Part shown: piece by piece, positions 12,922-22,683 of the stretch
Numbering within the stretch: position 1 is the first letter of the stretch
Layout of the letters: the number at the start of each line of letters is the position of its first letter
Origin: Enoplosus armatus
Taxonomy: Eukaryota > Chordata > Actinopteri > Centrarchiformes > Enoplosidae
Direction: 5' to 3'
Length of the DNA: 64,000 nucleotides
Assembly (NCBI RefSeq): GCF_043641665.1
Contig: NC_092191.1
Location: 24,505,581 to 24,569,580 of the forward strand
The notes under the pieces: model-generated
The model's input: the letters and a program-made list of their open reading frames with translations, nothing else
The model's database searches: none
Told to the model about the DNA's origin: nothing
Made by a program: the position numbers and the translations under genes

Positions 12922-13021
12922 TGAGACATTCTCCAGGACTGTTTTCTAAAAGGTTCAAGAGGAATGTAAAGAAATATCTGCACTGAGTCTCTGGAGTTGA
13001 GCAACCTGAAACCTCCTGGAA

Positions 13022-13024
<3 letters not shown>

Positions 13025-13094
<70 letters not shown>
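13025..13094. repeat. (CT)n microsatellite
   Basis: An uninterrupted CT array of about 68 bases. Confidence 0.97.
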
Positions 13095-13096
<2 letters not shown>

Positions 13097-13264
13097 TTTA
13101 CCGTGGGGAGAAAAAGTGGTCACCAGAACTGATAAAGATAAAACAAACAGCACAGCATGTGCAGTTATTATAATTCTTTTTAGTCTTTGTCTCCTTCTCC
13201 GTATCTGAGACACACACAGACACCCATCAACCATGAACCACATACCTTTGTGTACTTGTGTCCT

Positions 13265-14812
13265 GTTTGGGCCCCTTAGTTCTGATGAACAGAAATCTTT
13301 GTCCCTTTCCTGTTTCAACATGACAATGTCCCCGTTCACAAAGCAGCACCATAAAAGAATGTCAGTCCCAGTTTGGTGTAGAATAAGTTGACTGGTCTGC
13401 CCAGAGTCTTGATTTCAACCCCATACAACACCTTTGCTCTCTGAGGCTACACAAGTAAACTGTGGAGGATTAATTCCAGTTCAGACTAGAAGAAGCAGTA
13501 AGAATGGCACATTTGCTGCCAGATAGATGCAAAATTAATGCTGTTTTGTCTGACATACATTCACATACATTCAACAGTAAACTCGGATAATTTCCCCTTA
13601 AATGCTGATGCTGGAATGTGGGGGTTTTAGCAACCTGTTGTTAGGCTTAGCTTTCAATTTTGGAGTCCATCTGAACATCTCACTCTCTGAAGGAAAGCGA
13701 GTAAGTAGGCTATAATTCCCTAAATGCTTTCCAGTCCCTGTTTAAGAAAGGTGTGTGAACATGATAAAATAGCAGCTCACTGGTTTGTCATTCTTGTGAC
13801 CAAACCAGGCAAAAACATTTCTACAATCCTTTATTATCCATAAAATACCCAAGTATTTCTAAATTCCTGGCTATGGCCCTGTGCACAGTAGTTCGTGTCT
13901 GCAAGTCATTGTAATCACTCCAGCAGGAACTGTCAAACTGATCTAAGTTATCAAGCAAATAGGGCAATCATAGGCTACATTTGGCTAAAGCATGAGTGTT
14001 TAGTGTTAAACAGACGTAGGCCTATTAGTGTCTTCTTTTAAATTCTTCAGCGTCACTAATTATAATACAATAAATTGAACAATGAACGAAGCGATGACAA
14101 CATACGGCGGCCAAAGGGGCCAAACCGTAGGTCGGTTTAAATATGATATCCAATGCTTTGTCTTCCCCTACTGGCGACTAGTAAACATTACACTGACTGG
14201 TCGCCATTTTCCGTCGCTAGATGATGATGAAAATTGCGTAAGTGAAGCGCGACAAACATCAACAACGTAATTGTGTAAGTGTGCGAACACAGTAGAAGGA
14301 AAGTCGTTGTGCTTCTCGGTTCTCTTATTGGCTTCAGATATGTCTGTTGTGCGGTTGTGTCCTTCAATCAGCAGACATGTTGTTTCTAAGGGGCTGGCTG
14401 TGGACTATCTATGTAACAGTGCAGGTCAGTGTATATCGGTGTGTGTCTGTGTGTCTGTGTCTGTGTGTGCGCGCGCGCGCGCGCGCCTTGGTAACTCCGG
14501 TTTTCTTGTGGGTCAAATCTACATTCACATACCTGGTGTTTTAGAATCAGACACTGATTTGAAACTTTGGGATGAACTGGAACGCTGACATTGAGCCAGA
14601 CCTGATCACCCAACATCAGTGTTGGACCTCACTAATGCTCTGGGGCCTGAATGGGAGCAAATCCCATCTCAACATGTGCTGGAGAGTTTGAAACCAGATG
14701 AGTGGAGGTTGTCACAGCAGCACATTCATGACCATGGTGCCCATTGTCACATGATCAACTGACACACATGGCTGGAAAGTTCAGGTGTCTACATGGCCAT
14801 TTAGTATACAGT
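13265..14812 (+). mobile_element. Broken Tc1-like transposon, split by the sdhaf4 exon-1 cassette
   Basis: Two pieces of one Tc1-like transposase gene are recognisable. Piece one (13265-13436) decodes to a degenerate C-terminal half with TTTCAACATGAC (QHD-type region) and CTTGATTTCAACCCC (the SPDLNP region), ending in AACACCTTTG. Piece two (14566-14812) resumes at TTTGGGATGAACTGGAACG and runs to a 3' end, CAGGTGTCTACATGGCCATT, typical of a Tc1 terminal repeat. The reading is broken by stops. The join AACACCTTTG/GGATGAACTGG is seamless if the intervening 1.13 kb is removed, so that DNA was inserted into the element. The 5' half of the transposon was not found. Confidence 0.8.
13435..14566 (+). 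repeat. Duplicated sdhaf4 promoter and first-exon cassette, copy A
   Basis: This 1.13-kb segment is nearly identical to 15524-16604 (offset 2089 bases). It covers about 900 bases of upstream DNA, the exon 1 coding part, the start of intron 1 with a (GT)n(CG)n tract (about 14449-14487), and ends in a short piece of LINE 3' tail (GAATCAGACACTGATTTG). A TTTG tetranucleotide sits at both junctions with the Tc1 sequence (13433-13436 and 14566-14569). Copy A keeps 30 bases that copy B lacks. Confidence 0.9.
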
Positions 14813-17800
14813 ATACCCACACATTCACATGTGACTCTAGATCACAAACACTTTGACTTCAGTGGAGCATGGAAGTTTATTCTTGACCTTGGAAACAGTA
14901 GACTGAAAAAAACACTTATTAGTATTTCCTAGTATTGTGTGCTCAGTGGATGGAGTTTGCTCAGTTGCCCACTGAACACATATGCAGCCTTCCTGGGGCT
15001 TCTGATGATACAAATGGTAATGGAAAGGTGTTTGTGACACTTATGAAGTGTTTCTTTTATATTGATTGTGTATCGGAAAAAAGTATTTTTGGGCCAGTGT
15101 GCCTCACTTGTTCTGCAATACAGAAAGTGACCACTATAACTAAATCACCTCACAGCCCAGCACTGTCTCTGGGGCTTAGTGTGTATGTACCCAAAATGAA
15201 ATTAAATATGTGAGTATATGTGACAAAATAATCTTAACTCAAAGATGCACTTACCACCACTTTCCAAGCTTTCAATGGCATGTCTCACTCCATCATTTAC
15301 AGTGTATACTGAAAAGCTGAAGTGGACTGCAGCTCTTGCGTAACCCCGAACTCTGTAAGTGTTAGGCTCATTTGTTATTCATTCACATGAGCTAAACAAA
15401 CCACATTACAGAAGAAGTGCCTGGGCTCTAATTTTCAATAAATCAACATGTCTTGTGAATGTTGTCCACAATGTTGCTGTGTTGGAATTGCGTCTGTATT
15501 GTAATGGCAGAGTTAATTCGATGTGCTCTCTGAGGCTACACAAGTAAACTGTGGAGGATTAATTCCAGTTCAGACTAGAAGAAGCAGTAAGAATGGCACA
15601 TTTGCTGCCAGATAGATGCAAAATTAATGCTGTTTTGTCTGACATACATTCACATACATTCAACAGTAAACTCGGATAATTTCCCCTTAAATGCTGATGC
15701 TGGAATGTGGGGGTTTTAGCAACCTGTTGTTAGGCTTAGCTTTCAATTTTGGAGTCCATCTGAACATCTCACTCTCTGAAGGAAAGCGAGTAAGTAGGCT
15801 ATAATTCCCTAAATGCTTTCCAGTCCCTGTTTAAGAAAGGTGTGTGAACATGATAAAATAGCAGCTCACTGGTTTGTCATTCTTGTGACCAAACCAGGCA
15901 AAAACATTTCTACAATCCTTTATTATCCATAAAATACCCAAGTATTTCTAAATTCCTGGCTATGGCCCTGTGCACAGTAGTTCGTGTCTGCAAGTCATTG
16001 TAATCACTCCAGCAGGAACTGTCAAACTGATCTAAGTTATCAAGCAAATAGGGCAATCATAGGCTACATTTGGCTAAAGCATGAGTGTTTAGTGTTAAAC
16101 AGACGTAGGCCTATTAGTGTCTTCTTTTAAATTCTTCAGCGTCACTAATTATAATACAATAAATTGAACAATGAACGAAGCGATGACAACATACGGCGGC
16201 CAAAGGGGCCAAACCGTAGGTCGGTTTAAATATGATATCCAATGCTTTGTCTTCCCCTACTGGCGACTAGTAAACATTACACTGACTGGTCGCCATTTTC
16301 CGTCGCTAGATGATGATGAAAATTGCGTAAGTGAAGCGCGACAAACATCAACAACGTAATTGTGTAAGTGTGCGAACACAGTAGAAGGAAAGTCGTTGTG
16401 CTTCTCGGTTCTCTTATTGGCTTCAGATATGTCTGTTGTGCGGTTGTGTCCTTCAATCAGCAGACATGTTGTTTCTAAGGGGCTGGCTGTGGACTATCTA
16501 TGTAACAGTGCAGGCCAGTGTATATCGGTGTCTGTGTGTGCGCGCGCGCGCGCGCCTTGGTAACTCACATACCTGGTGTTAGAATCAGAAACTGATTTGA
16601 AACTGTTTATTGCCAAGTAACATACATTACAAGGAATTTGCTGTGGTCTGAAGGTGCTATTGTTTTGATATCAAATAAGTAGAATATAAAAGCTAAAATA
16701 AGAATAAAAATAAAAATAAGATAAGATAAATAACAACAGTGCAGTGACCAGAATAAAGTAAAGTGTCCAGGTAAAGTGTCCAGTAGGGGGTGGGTGCGTT
16801 AATGTAACGCAGGGGGGACAGGGGTGATGTACCTTAATATAACGTATAAGTAGTGTTTGTGTTCGGGGGGGGGGGGGGTCAATGTAAGTTCGTCACGTTG
16901 ACTGCAGAGGGGAAGAAACTGTTTTTGTGGCGGGAGGTTTTGGTCCTGATGGACCGCAGCCTCCTGCCAGAGGGGAGGGGGTCGAACAGATGGTGTCCGG
17001 GTGGGAGGGGTCGGCAGCGATCTTCCCTGCTCTCCTCAGGGTCCTGGAGGAGTACAGGTCCTGAAGAGATGGGAGGTTGCAGCCGATCACCCTCTCTGCA
17101 GAGCGGATGATACGCTGCAGTCTGCGTCTGTCCTTGGTGGAGGCAGCAGCGTACCAGACGGTGATGGAGAAGGTGAGGATGGACTCTATGATGGCAGTGT
17201 AGAAGTGAACCAGCATAGTTTGTGGCAGGTTAAACTTCCTCAGCTGCCTCAGGAAGTACATCCTCTGTTGGGCTTTCTTGATGAGGGAGCTGATGTTCAG
17301 CTCCCACCGGAGGTCCTGGCTGATGATGGAGCCCAGGAAACGGAAGGACTCCACAGTGTCCACTGGAGAGTCACACAGGGTGATGGGGGCGGGTAGGGCT
17401 GCGCTCTTCCTGAAGTCTACAATGCAAGAAATTCGGGAAACAAATCCACTGGAGTTGTTCCCCTGATGTTCATGAGCTCTTCTCTGGTGAAAGAGCTCCG
17501 TGAACCAAAACAAAATACACTGTTTACTAACAAAACAAGGCAAAACAATGCGCTCCAACAGACCGAGGCAGCCACCTTGGATTCCTTGGATTTTATCTTG
17601 GATAAATCTTGGATTTTAATGTGTTAAACACCTTCGCTAAGGTTAAATCAGAGCGGCAGGTCTGCTGTGAAAGACTGTGTCATTCAGTGTGCACTGACTG
17701 CAAACAGCTGTGTTACGCCAGTTTGTATTCTGAAATCCCTGGTGTGTCTTGTTCAGGGTGTTCACGGGGGTTCAGCGGAGCGGCGAAGGACAAGGAGCCA

Positions 17801-18509
17801 CTGAAGAAAGCTAAAACCCCGCAGGGTCGGTTTGACACCACCGAGGACAGGAGCAAAGATGTTCTGCAAAGTGAGAATGCTGCAGGGGACTTTCTGTTTT
17901 TGATTTGGGCACAAAGTGCTCTCAGAGATGTTTTCTTCTTCTTCTTCTTCTTCTTCTTCTTCTTCTTCTTCTTCTTCTAATGAATTTCTGGCCGGATGTA
18001 CACTGAAAAGTGTAGTGAAAATTCATATCAGATGAAAAGATAGACTTCTTAACTCAAGGCCCCACGTACAAGCATTTTTCAGCACTTTCAACCACATTTC
18101 ACAATGTAGAGTTTGATCAGTTGTCATTATGTGACAGCATTGAACTTCTGAAGTTAGAACTCCCATCATCTAAAGCAGACTGTGAACTGTGGTTGAAAGC
18201 TCAGGAAAAAGCTATTAAGTGGACCTTCAGTTAAGAAACAAAGTGAACGTTCTAACCTTTGTGAAGATAGGAGTTTTAGCAAGGACCTTATAAACTGGAC
18301 ATTGTACAATGTGAACTTTATGTAAAGCAGCTGTGGAAGGAAACAATCTGAATTAAAGCAGTGTCTTTCAAACTGAGCCATTCTCTTGTTGTCCTCCAGA
18401 GTTCCCTGATGATGTGAACCCCATAACCAAGGAGAAGGGGGGTCCTCGCGGTCCAGAGCCCACCCGCTACGGAGACTGGGAGAGAAAGGGCCGCTGTGTC
18501 GACTTCTAG
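14340..18509 (+). CDS. sdhaf4: Succinate dehydrogenase assembly factor 4 (complex II chaperone)
   Basis: The exons are 14340-14424 (copy A first exon), 17757-17870 and 18400-18509, in phase, giving 102 aa (human SDHAF4 is 108). Residues 1-30 are poor in acidic residues and carry arginines, as expected of a mitochondrial presequence. The core motif follows: [11 protein letters not shown], then [17 protein letters not shown], then [16 protein letters not shown] at the extreme C-terminus. This tail is the diagnostic DUF1674/SDHAF4 signature. The family binds free flavinylated SDHA in the mitochondrial matrix, protects it from oxidation and promotes joining to SDHB. The start at 14340 is the first ATG of the exon. 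The identical exon at 16429-16513 could replace exon 1. An L2-like LINE lies in intron 1 and a (TTC)n array in intron 2. The YY1-like GCCATTTTCC at about 14208 (repeated in copy B) may belong to the promoter. Confidence 0.92.
14813..15523. other. Spacer between the two sdhaf4 exon-1 cassettes
   Basis: This is sequence of no recognised family between the Tc1 3' end and copy B. The open frames are short and lack motifs. Confidence 0.45.
15524..16604 (+). repeat. Duplicated sdhaf4 promoter and first-exon cassette, copy B
   Basis: It is nearly identical to 13435-14566. Visible differences are the splice donor (GC for GT at 16514-16515), a shorter dinucleotide tract, a 30-base deletion after TTGGTAACTC, and a few substitutions near the end. 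At the right edge the sequence runs directly into the 3' tail of an L2-like LINE (TTTATTGCCAAG). Copy A contains only the outermost bases of that tail, so copy B looks like the donor locus. Confidence 0.9.
16429..16513 (+). CDS. sdhaf4: Second copy of sdhaf4 first coding exon (GC splice donor)
   Basis: It encodes the same 28 residues plus one base as 14340-14424 ([15 protein letters not shown]...). The exon is followed by CAG/GCCAGT instead of CAG/GTCAGT. GC-AG introns are a known minor class and the other donor positions are near consensus, so splicing to exon 2 at 17757 is possible but probably weaker. Because this copy is nearer to exon 2, either copy could be the main first exon. Confidence 0.6.
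16600..17425 (-). mobile_element. 5'-truncated L2/CR1-like LINE
   Basis: Read on the minus strand, the open frame contains the C-terminal part of a LINE reverse transcriptase: [31 protein letters not shown] and [20 protein letters not shown] are typical blocks. A frame break follows the thumb region. The 3' UTR has TTTATTGCCAAGT and GGAATTTGCTGTGG blocks (plus-strand spelling) common in fish L2 tails. The element lacks endonuclease and the RT active site and is dead. It lies in sdhaf4 intron 1. Confidence 0.85.
17932..17978. repeat. (TTC)n microsatellite
   Basis: About fifteen TTC triplets in sdhaf4 intron 2, some 60 bases after exon 2. Confidence 0.97.
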
Positions 18510-18704
18510 TTCATTACATCTGATGCATCACACCTGTATTATGGAGATATATAGTCACTTTTTAAACCATTGATTGTTTTTGAGTTTCCGATTGGAAAGC
18601 GAGAATGAGGTAGCGATACAAACTGTGTTTCTGACTCCGATTGTATTAATACTTACAGGGAACAAAGAGAATTATAAGCATACATTTTGGACAAATTAAC
18701 GTAC

Positions 18705-18710
18705 AATAAA
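18705..18710 (+). terminator. sdhaf4: Probable sdhaf4 polyadenylation signal
   Basis: AATAAA lies about 195 bases after the sdhaf4 stop. Alternative AATAAA hexamers follow at about 19080 and 19223. Confidence 0.5.
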
Positions 18711-19379
18711 AAAATAAAATAAACTACTTTTACTGAAGTGTAACTTAAGCATATCCTGGCTGTTAATGGTGTGCTCTTTGTATAACAGGTCATGCTCCAA
18801 AGACAATGTAATCAAAAATCACTTCAATATGTGAAGCTTCAGGACATGTTTTGCACATTGACAGTTTTTTGTTGCATGTACTTTTTAAGGGATTAATTGA
18901 TCAATGCAGTCTGCTGTTGCTTACCTGCAGTTTGGATAAAACATACGTGATGTCTGTTTGTGTGGTTCCAAAGAAAAAGAAACGCATGCTTTATTGATAG
19001 GTCATTATTACTACCAGTCATTGTAGTAGCAGTGTTGCTATTGCTAGCGTTGTTTGATGAGTGATTAGTGATTTTATACAATAAAGATATGTATGCACAC
19101 ATGCTGAAGGTGAGTAAGAAGCCATATCGGTCTGCTCCTGTTTCTATTAGAACTCAGTTGTAAATGTTGCCTTCAAATGCCGTCAAAAACATCGTAATTA
19201 TGAATTTCACCCCACAAAGTAAATAAAGTAATGTGATTGGCGCTCGTTTTCTGTGTTATTGTTAGGCGCTTGTGTGAATTATGACTTTCCTATCCTTAAA
19301 ATCTTGTTATATCCCACACGCTGTGCATGTTACATAGTTTACATATGTAATTTATAGATGAATAAGTAACTTGTGTTTT

Positions 19380-22300
19380 TTAGAGAATTCATCATAACCG
19401 AGCGGCAAGCAAATAAGCAGACAGTCCCTGCCTATATGACAGGGAGTGTCTGCTGGTTACCGATGTTACGAAAAGACTTGTGCTAAATGACTTGGTGCAG
19501 GACAGGGGCAGGATATGGTTTTAGGAGAAAACAGTGAAGGCAGCACAATTAGAGGAAGGAGGCTGCAGGAACAAAGCTACAGTGAAGAAGAGGGTTCGGG
19601 TATGGACGCCAGACCACGGTGCTAACTGTGGTAAGTGTCTGTCACTTACTGTACTGTTTTGTTCCTGACTGTGTGAACGGCCGCTTGAGGAGTTTGTTAG
19701 TCAGACTGCATTGATAGATTTTCGGTAAGTGACTACTGGTCTGATTTCCGCCGACCAAATACGCAGTAACGTTAGTGGGCGGTGGGAAAAGCCAAATACT
19801 TGAAATGAGAGGTTTTATGAAAAGGAAGCACAGCTAGGTGGATCATGATGATGCCGAATTTACGAGAGGACCCGAAAGAATTGTGAAAGGGCGGAAGTGG
19901 GACTCCGTTTGGTATGTACGTTAGTCGTTTTTGAGATTAGTTTAATACGTGTTGCACACTTTTGATACTATTGAAATCACAAAGCCAGTAATATCGCCAC
20001 TGCTTTAATTCTATATTGTGTAGTTTTCTGCAGACCATGGTTTCAAGTTTTATTCAGTTTCTTATATGTTGTCATCTTCGTTTTTAGGTTTTTTCTTCTC
20101 AGCTGGTGCATAGGCCCAAAGAAAACGAGCTTCCGACACAGAATCTTTCATGGCCAGCTCTGTAGACTACAATGGCTCCTGGCTTTGTATAGGTCACTTG
20201 TGTTTTGTGTCACTGCTTGTTGCCATGGTTTCCTTCACAGTCCCACTCTGACCAATGTCCTTGTTTGACATACTGTATATTTAAGTTTGAAGTTAACTGA
20301 GGGTCAGCTCTGTGTTCATGACTGACAGCAGTGCTCCATGAATGTACTGTGACTATTACAAGTGTTTATGTACTTCTGTGTTCACACTCCACATGTTTTT
20401 CTGGAGCAGGTTGGCTGTTATTCTCTTGTCACATACTGATGATAGGTTTGCTGTTGCAAGGATATCCGAGTTCTGAATCAGGGCTATAGCCATTAGTCAA
20501 TCCTGGTGTCTTTGTTCTGTCTTTGTTTCTGATTTGTCCTTTGATTGACATTTCCCTCTTGAGTCTAGCATCATCCTCTCTAGGTCATGAAAACCAGGCA
20601 CACCATCACAATGGAGGATAGTGTGAGAGGTTCACCCACCACCCCAAATTCCAAATCTTGAGAATAACGAGACAGAAAAACACGTGGTGATCCTGTCATC
20701 ACTGAGAGTTACAGAATGTTTGTACCTTTTTTATAAATGGGCTCAGTGGGTCTGATTGTCATGCATTGTGCTTAGTTTGTTTTAACACAAGCTGCAACAG
20801 AGAAGAGATTCAACACAATGGCCTGGTTTTCCCAAAGACCCTCCTCAGCAACTGCATGGAGAGCTATCACTAGAGTGAGAAAATCATTTTGAATAATTTG
20901 GGTGAACTGGCCATCAAAGCATGATATTCAGGCTATCATAACCATAAAGAGCAGCAGTGAGTTAATGCGCTGTAGGAAACTATTTTCCAGTATTAGATAT
21001 TTGGCTTTGCTTGACCTTCGGTATCTTTTGGTATATATTTGGTACATATTTCAGATTGTTCCCTATAGAGAACTATATCATACACATCATCAGACTGCAT
21101 CCAGAAGGCGCTAAAACTTCTTAATCAACGCATTGTTTTTTCCGGAGCTGATGATGGAAGTAGCTAACGAGTGAGCGATCTCGCTTCCTTCTCATCTCTG
21201 TTGAGAGTTGCACATGCGCAGTACTGATCGGGCAGTGGCGAACCCATGCTGCTTTTTTGGGAAACGAAGATCGAACGGTCTCTGAGTTCTATGCATGATG
21301 TGTCCACAGCTCTGACCACACTGCTGCCGGTCCAGCAGACCCCTGGACACACCGTGTTCTTCCTTATTGGTCCGGTGAGCACAGGCAGGTCTGAACATGC
21401 AGTCTTAATGAGATCAGTCAGGTGGGGAGTGAGCATATCATTACACTGCCTGTACCCTGCTGGATGCTTATCAGGCCTGCTGCTTAGTGATCCCACAACA
21501 ATAGGTAGAGACATTCCACTCACGAAGCAACTGGAAATTCGTATGTCCCGCTTACATATGTGTGTTTATCTGGAACAAATATTGACAAGGATTGCTGAAT
21601 TGATCTAAAGCTATAATCTATTTTTACTGTACAATTAACGTGCATATTGGAGCTCTAAACATAATGTTTGTTTTACAGCAAATGTACTGTTTGGTTCACT
21701 AACAGTAGTGGAGCATTTAGCAACTAAAGAGACAGATATTTCCCTCCCAGGTAGAGACCAAAAACAGCTAAAAGAGAGAGAATATTGGACTTGCATTCAT
21801 CAAGTGACATACACGAGTCTAAATGAATACTAATGTCCGCTGTAGAGGTCAAAATATCTGCTTTCAGGTCTGTTTCGGGACGTTTTGTTGCATACAATTT
21901 CTGACTTAGGCTGGATTCGGGATTTGGTCATTTCAAAATGTAATTCATTAAGAAGTTCTTCTCTGTTGATTATTTTCCATATCAATCTGTCAATAAAATG
22001 CCAGAAATTTGCTAAAAACAAATGACCATCAAAAGTTGCTTGTTTTGTCCAAACAACAAATGAATGACATAAAACTGAAAAGCAGCAAATCAGCACAGAC
22101 TTGATAAATGACTTAAACAACGAAGCATTTATCAGAATTGTTTCAGCTCTAACAGCTTTGTGTCTAAAATATGGTCAGGTCCAAGGTAGTTAAGGGTCTC
22201 AGTTTTAGACTTGTGCAGAACTCTAGTCTAATGCCTAAACAGGCAACTGTTTGCCACAACAACTTTACAAGGTAATAATATGTAAGATAGTATTTTCTAC

Positions 22301-22443
22301 TTGTTCTGCTGAATGTCTTGCTTCTAACATCATTTATACATTTATAATTATTCTGAAATGGGTTTTCTGCTTCTCTCACTTCTCAAGTTGTCTGTGAATG
22401 TGTTACTCTGTCTTAATGTCCTAGACGTCTTTGTCATTGCAGG
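19380..22443. other. Intergenic DNA with possible cep68 promoter and 5' exons
   Basis: A GC box-like GGGCGGTGGG lies near 19779 and an ETS-like GGGCGGAAGTGG near 19890. GT donors in good context follow at 19631 (GTAAGT) and 19909 (GTATGT), which would suit a non-coding first exon of cep68. The stretch 21130-21600 has a long open frame on both strands but no recognisable protein and may be an old repeat. Nothing else is identified. Confidence 0.3.
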
Positions 22444-22536
22444 GCTCCTTTGTGCCTCAACTCAGCAACACGATGTTTGTTGTTGAAAAGACACTGCACA
22501 AGAAACTCTGCCACAACCTATCAGCTCTTTAAGGTG
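22444..22536 (+). other. Candidate non-coding 5' exon of cep68
   Basis: A pyrimidine-rich acceptor (TTTGTCATTGCAG) precedes the segment and a GTGCAT donor follows. It contains a short ATG-started frame that stops inside the exon. A further acceptor (TTCCTTTAG, ending at 22653) lies just before the first coding exon. Transcript data would decide. Confidence 0.3.
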
Positions 22537-22683
22537 CATGAATGAAACTAAAAGAATCAAATACTTCACTTTTCAGTGATATCTTTGAAAACAATGTCTC
22601 GTTTTATGTCTCGTTTTAACACTGAACATTTCCAAATTGTTATGTTCCTTTAGTTCACGACCTTCTGACATTTCCTTTGTCCA

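Larger units (their letters stand above)
10148..13264. other. tlx1 3' UTR and intergenic spacer
   Basis: The first several hundred bases after the tlx1 stop are presumably 3' UTR, but no convincing AATAAA signal was found near by. The spacer is unique-looking apart from the microsatellites listed separately. The open frames here arise from the dinucleotide arrays and are not supported as genes. Confidence 0.5.

Noticed and set aside
12722..13339. 205-codon minus-strand frame rich in RE and TH repeats
   Set aside because: It is an artefact of reading through (CT)n and (TG)n microsatellites.
14271..14339. Upstream in-frame extension of sdhaf4 exon 1
   Set aside because: The extension opens with TTG, not ATG; the first ATG is at 14340 and the resulting length fits the family.
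16893..17558. Long minus-strand open frame as a host gene
   Set aside because: Its recognisable part is the C-terminus of a LINE reverse transcriptase, and the ends read into unrelated sequence.
21164..21608. Overlapping open frames of about 120 codons on both strands
   Set aside because: No family motif was recognised. Composition suggests an old repeat or chance frames, so no gene is claimed.
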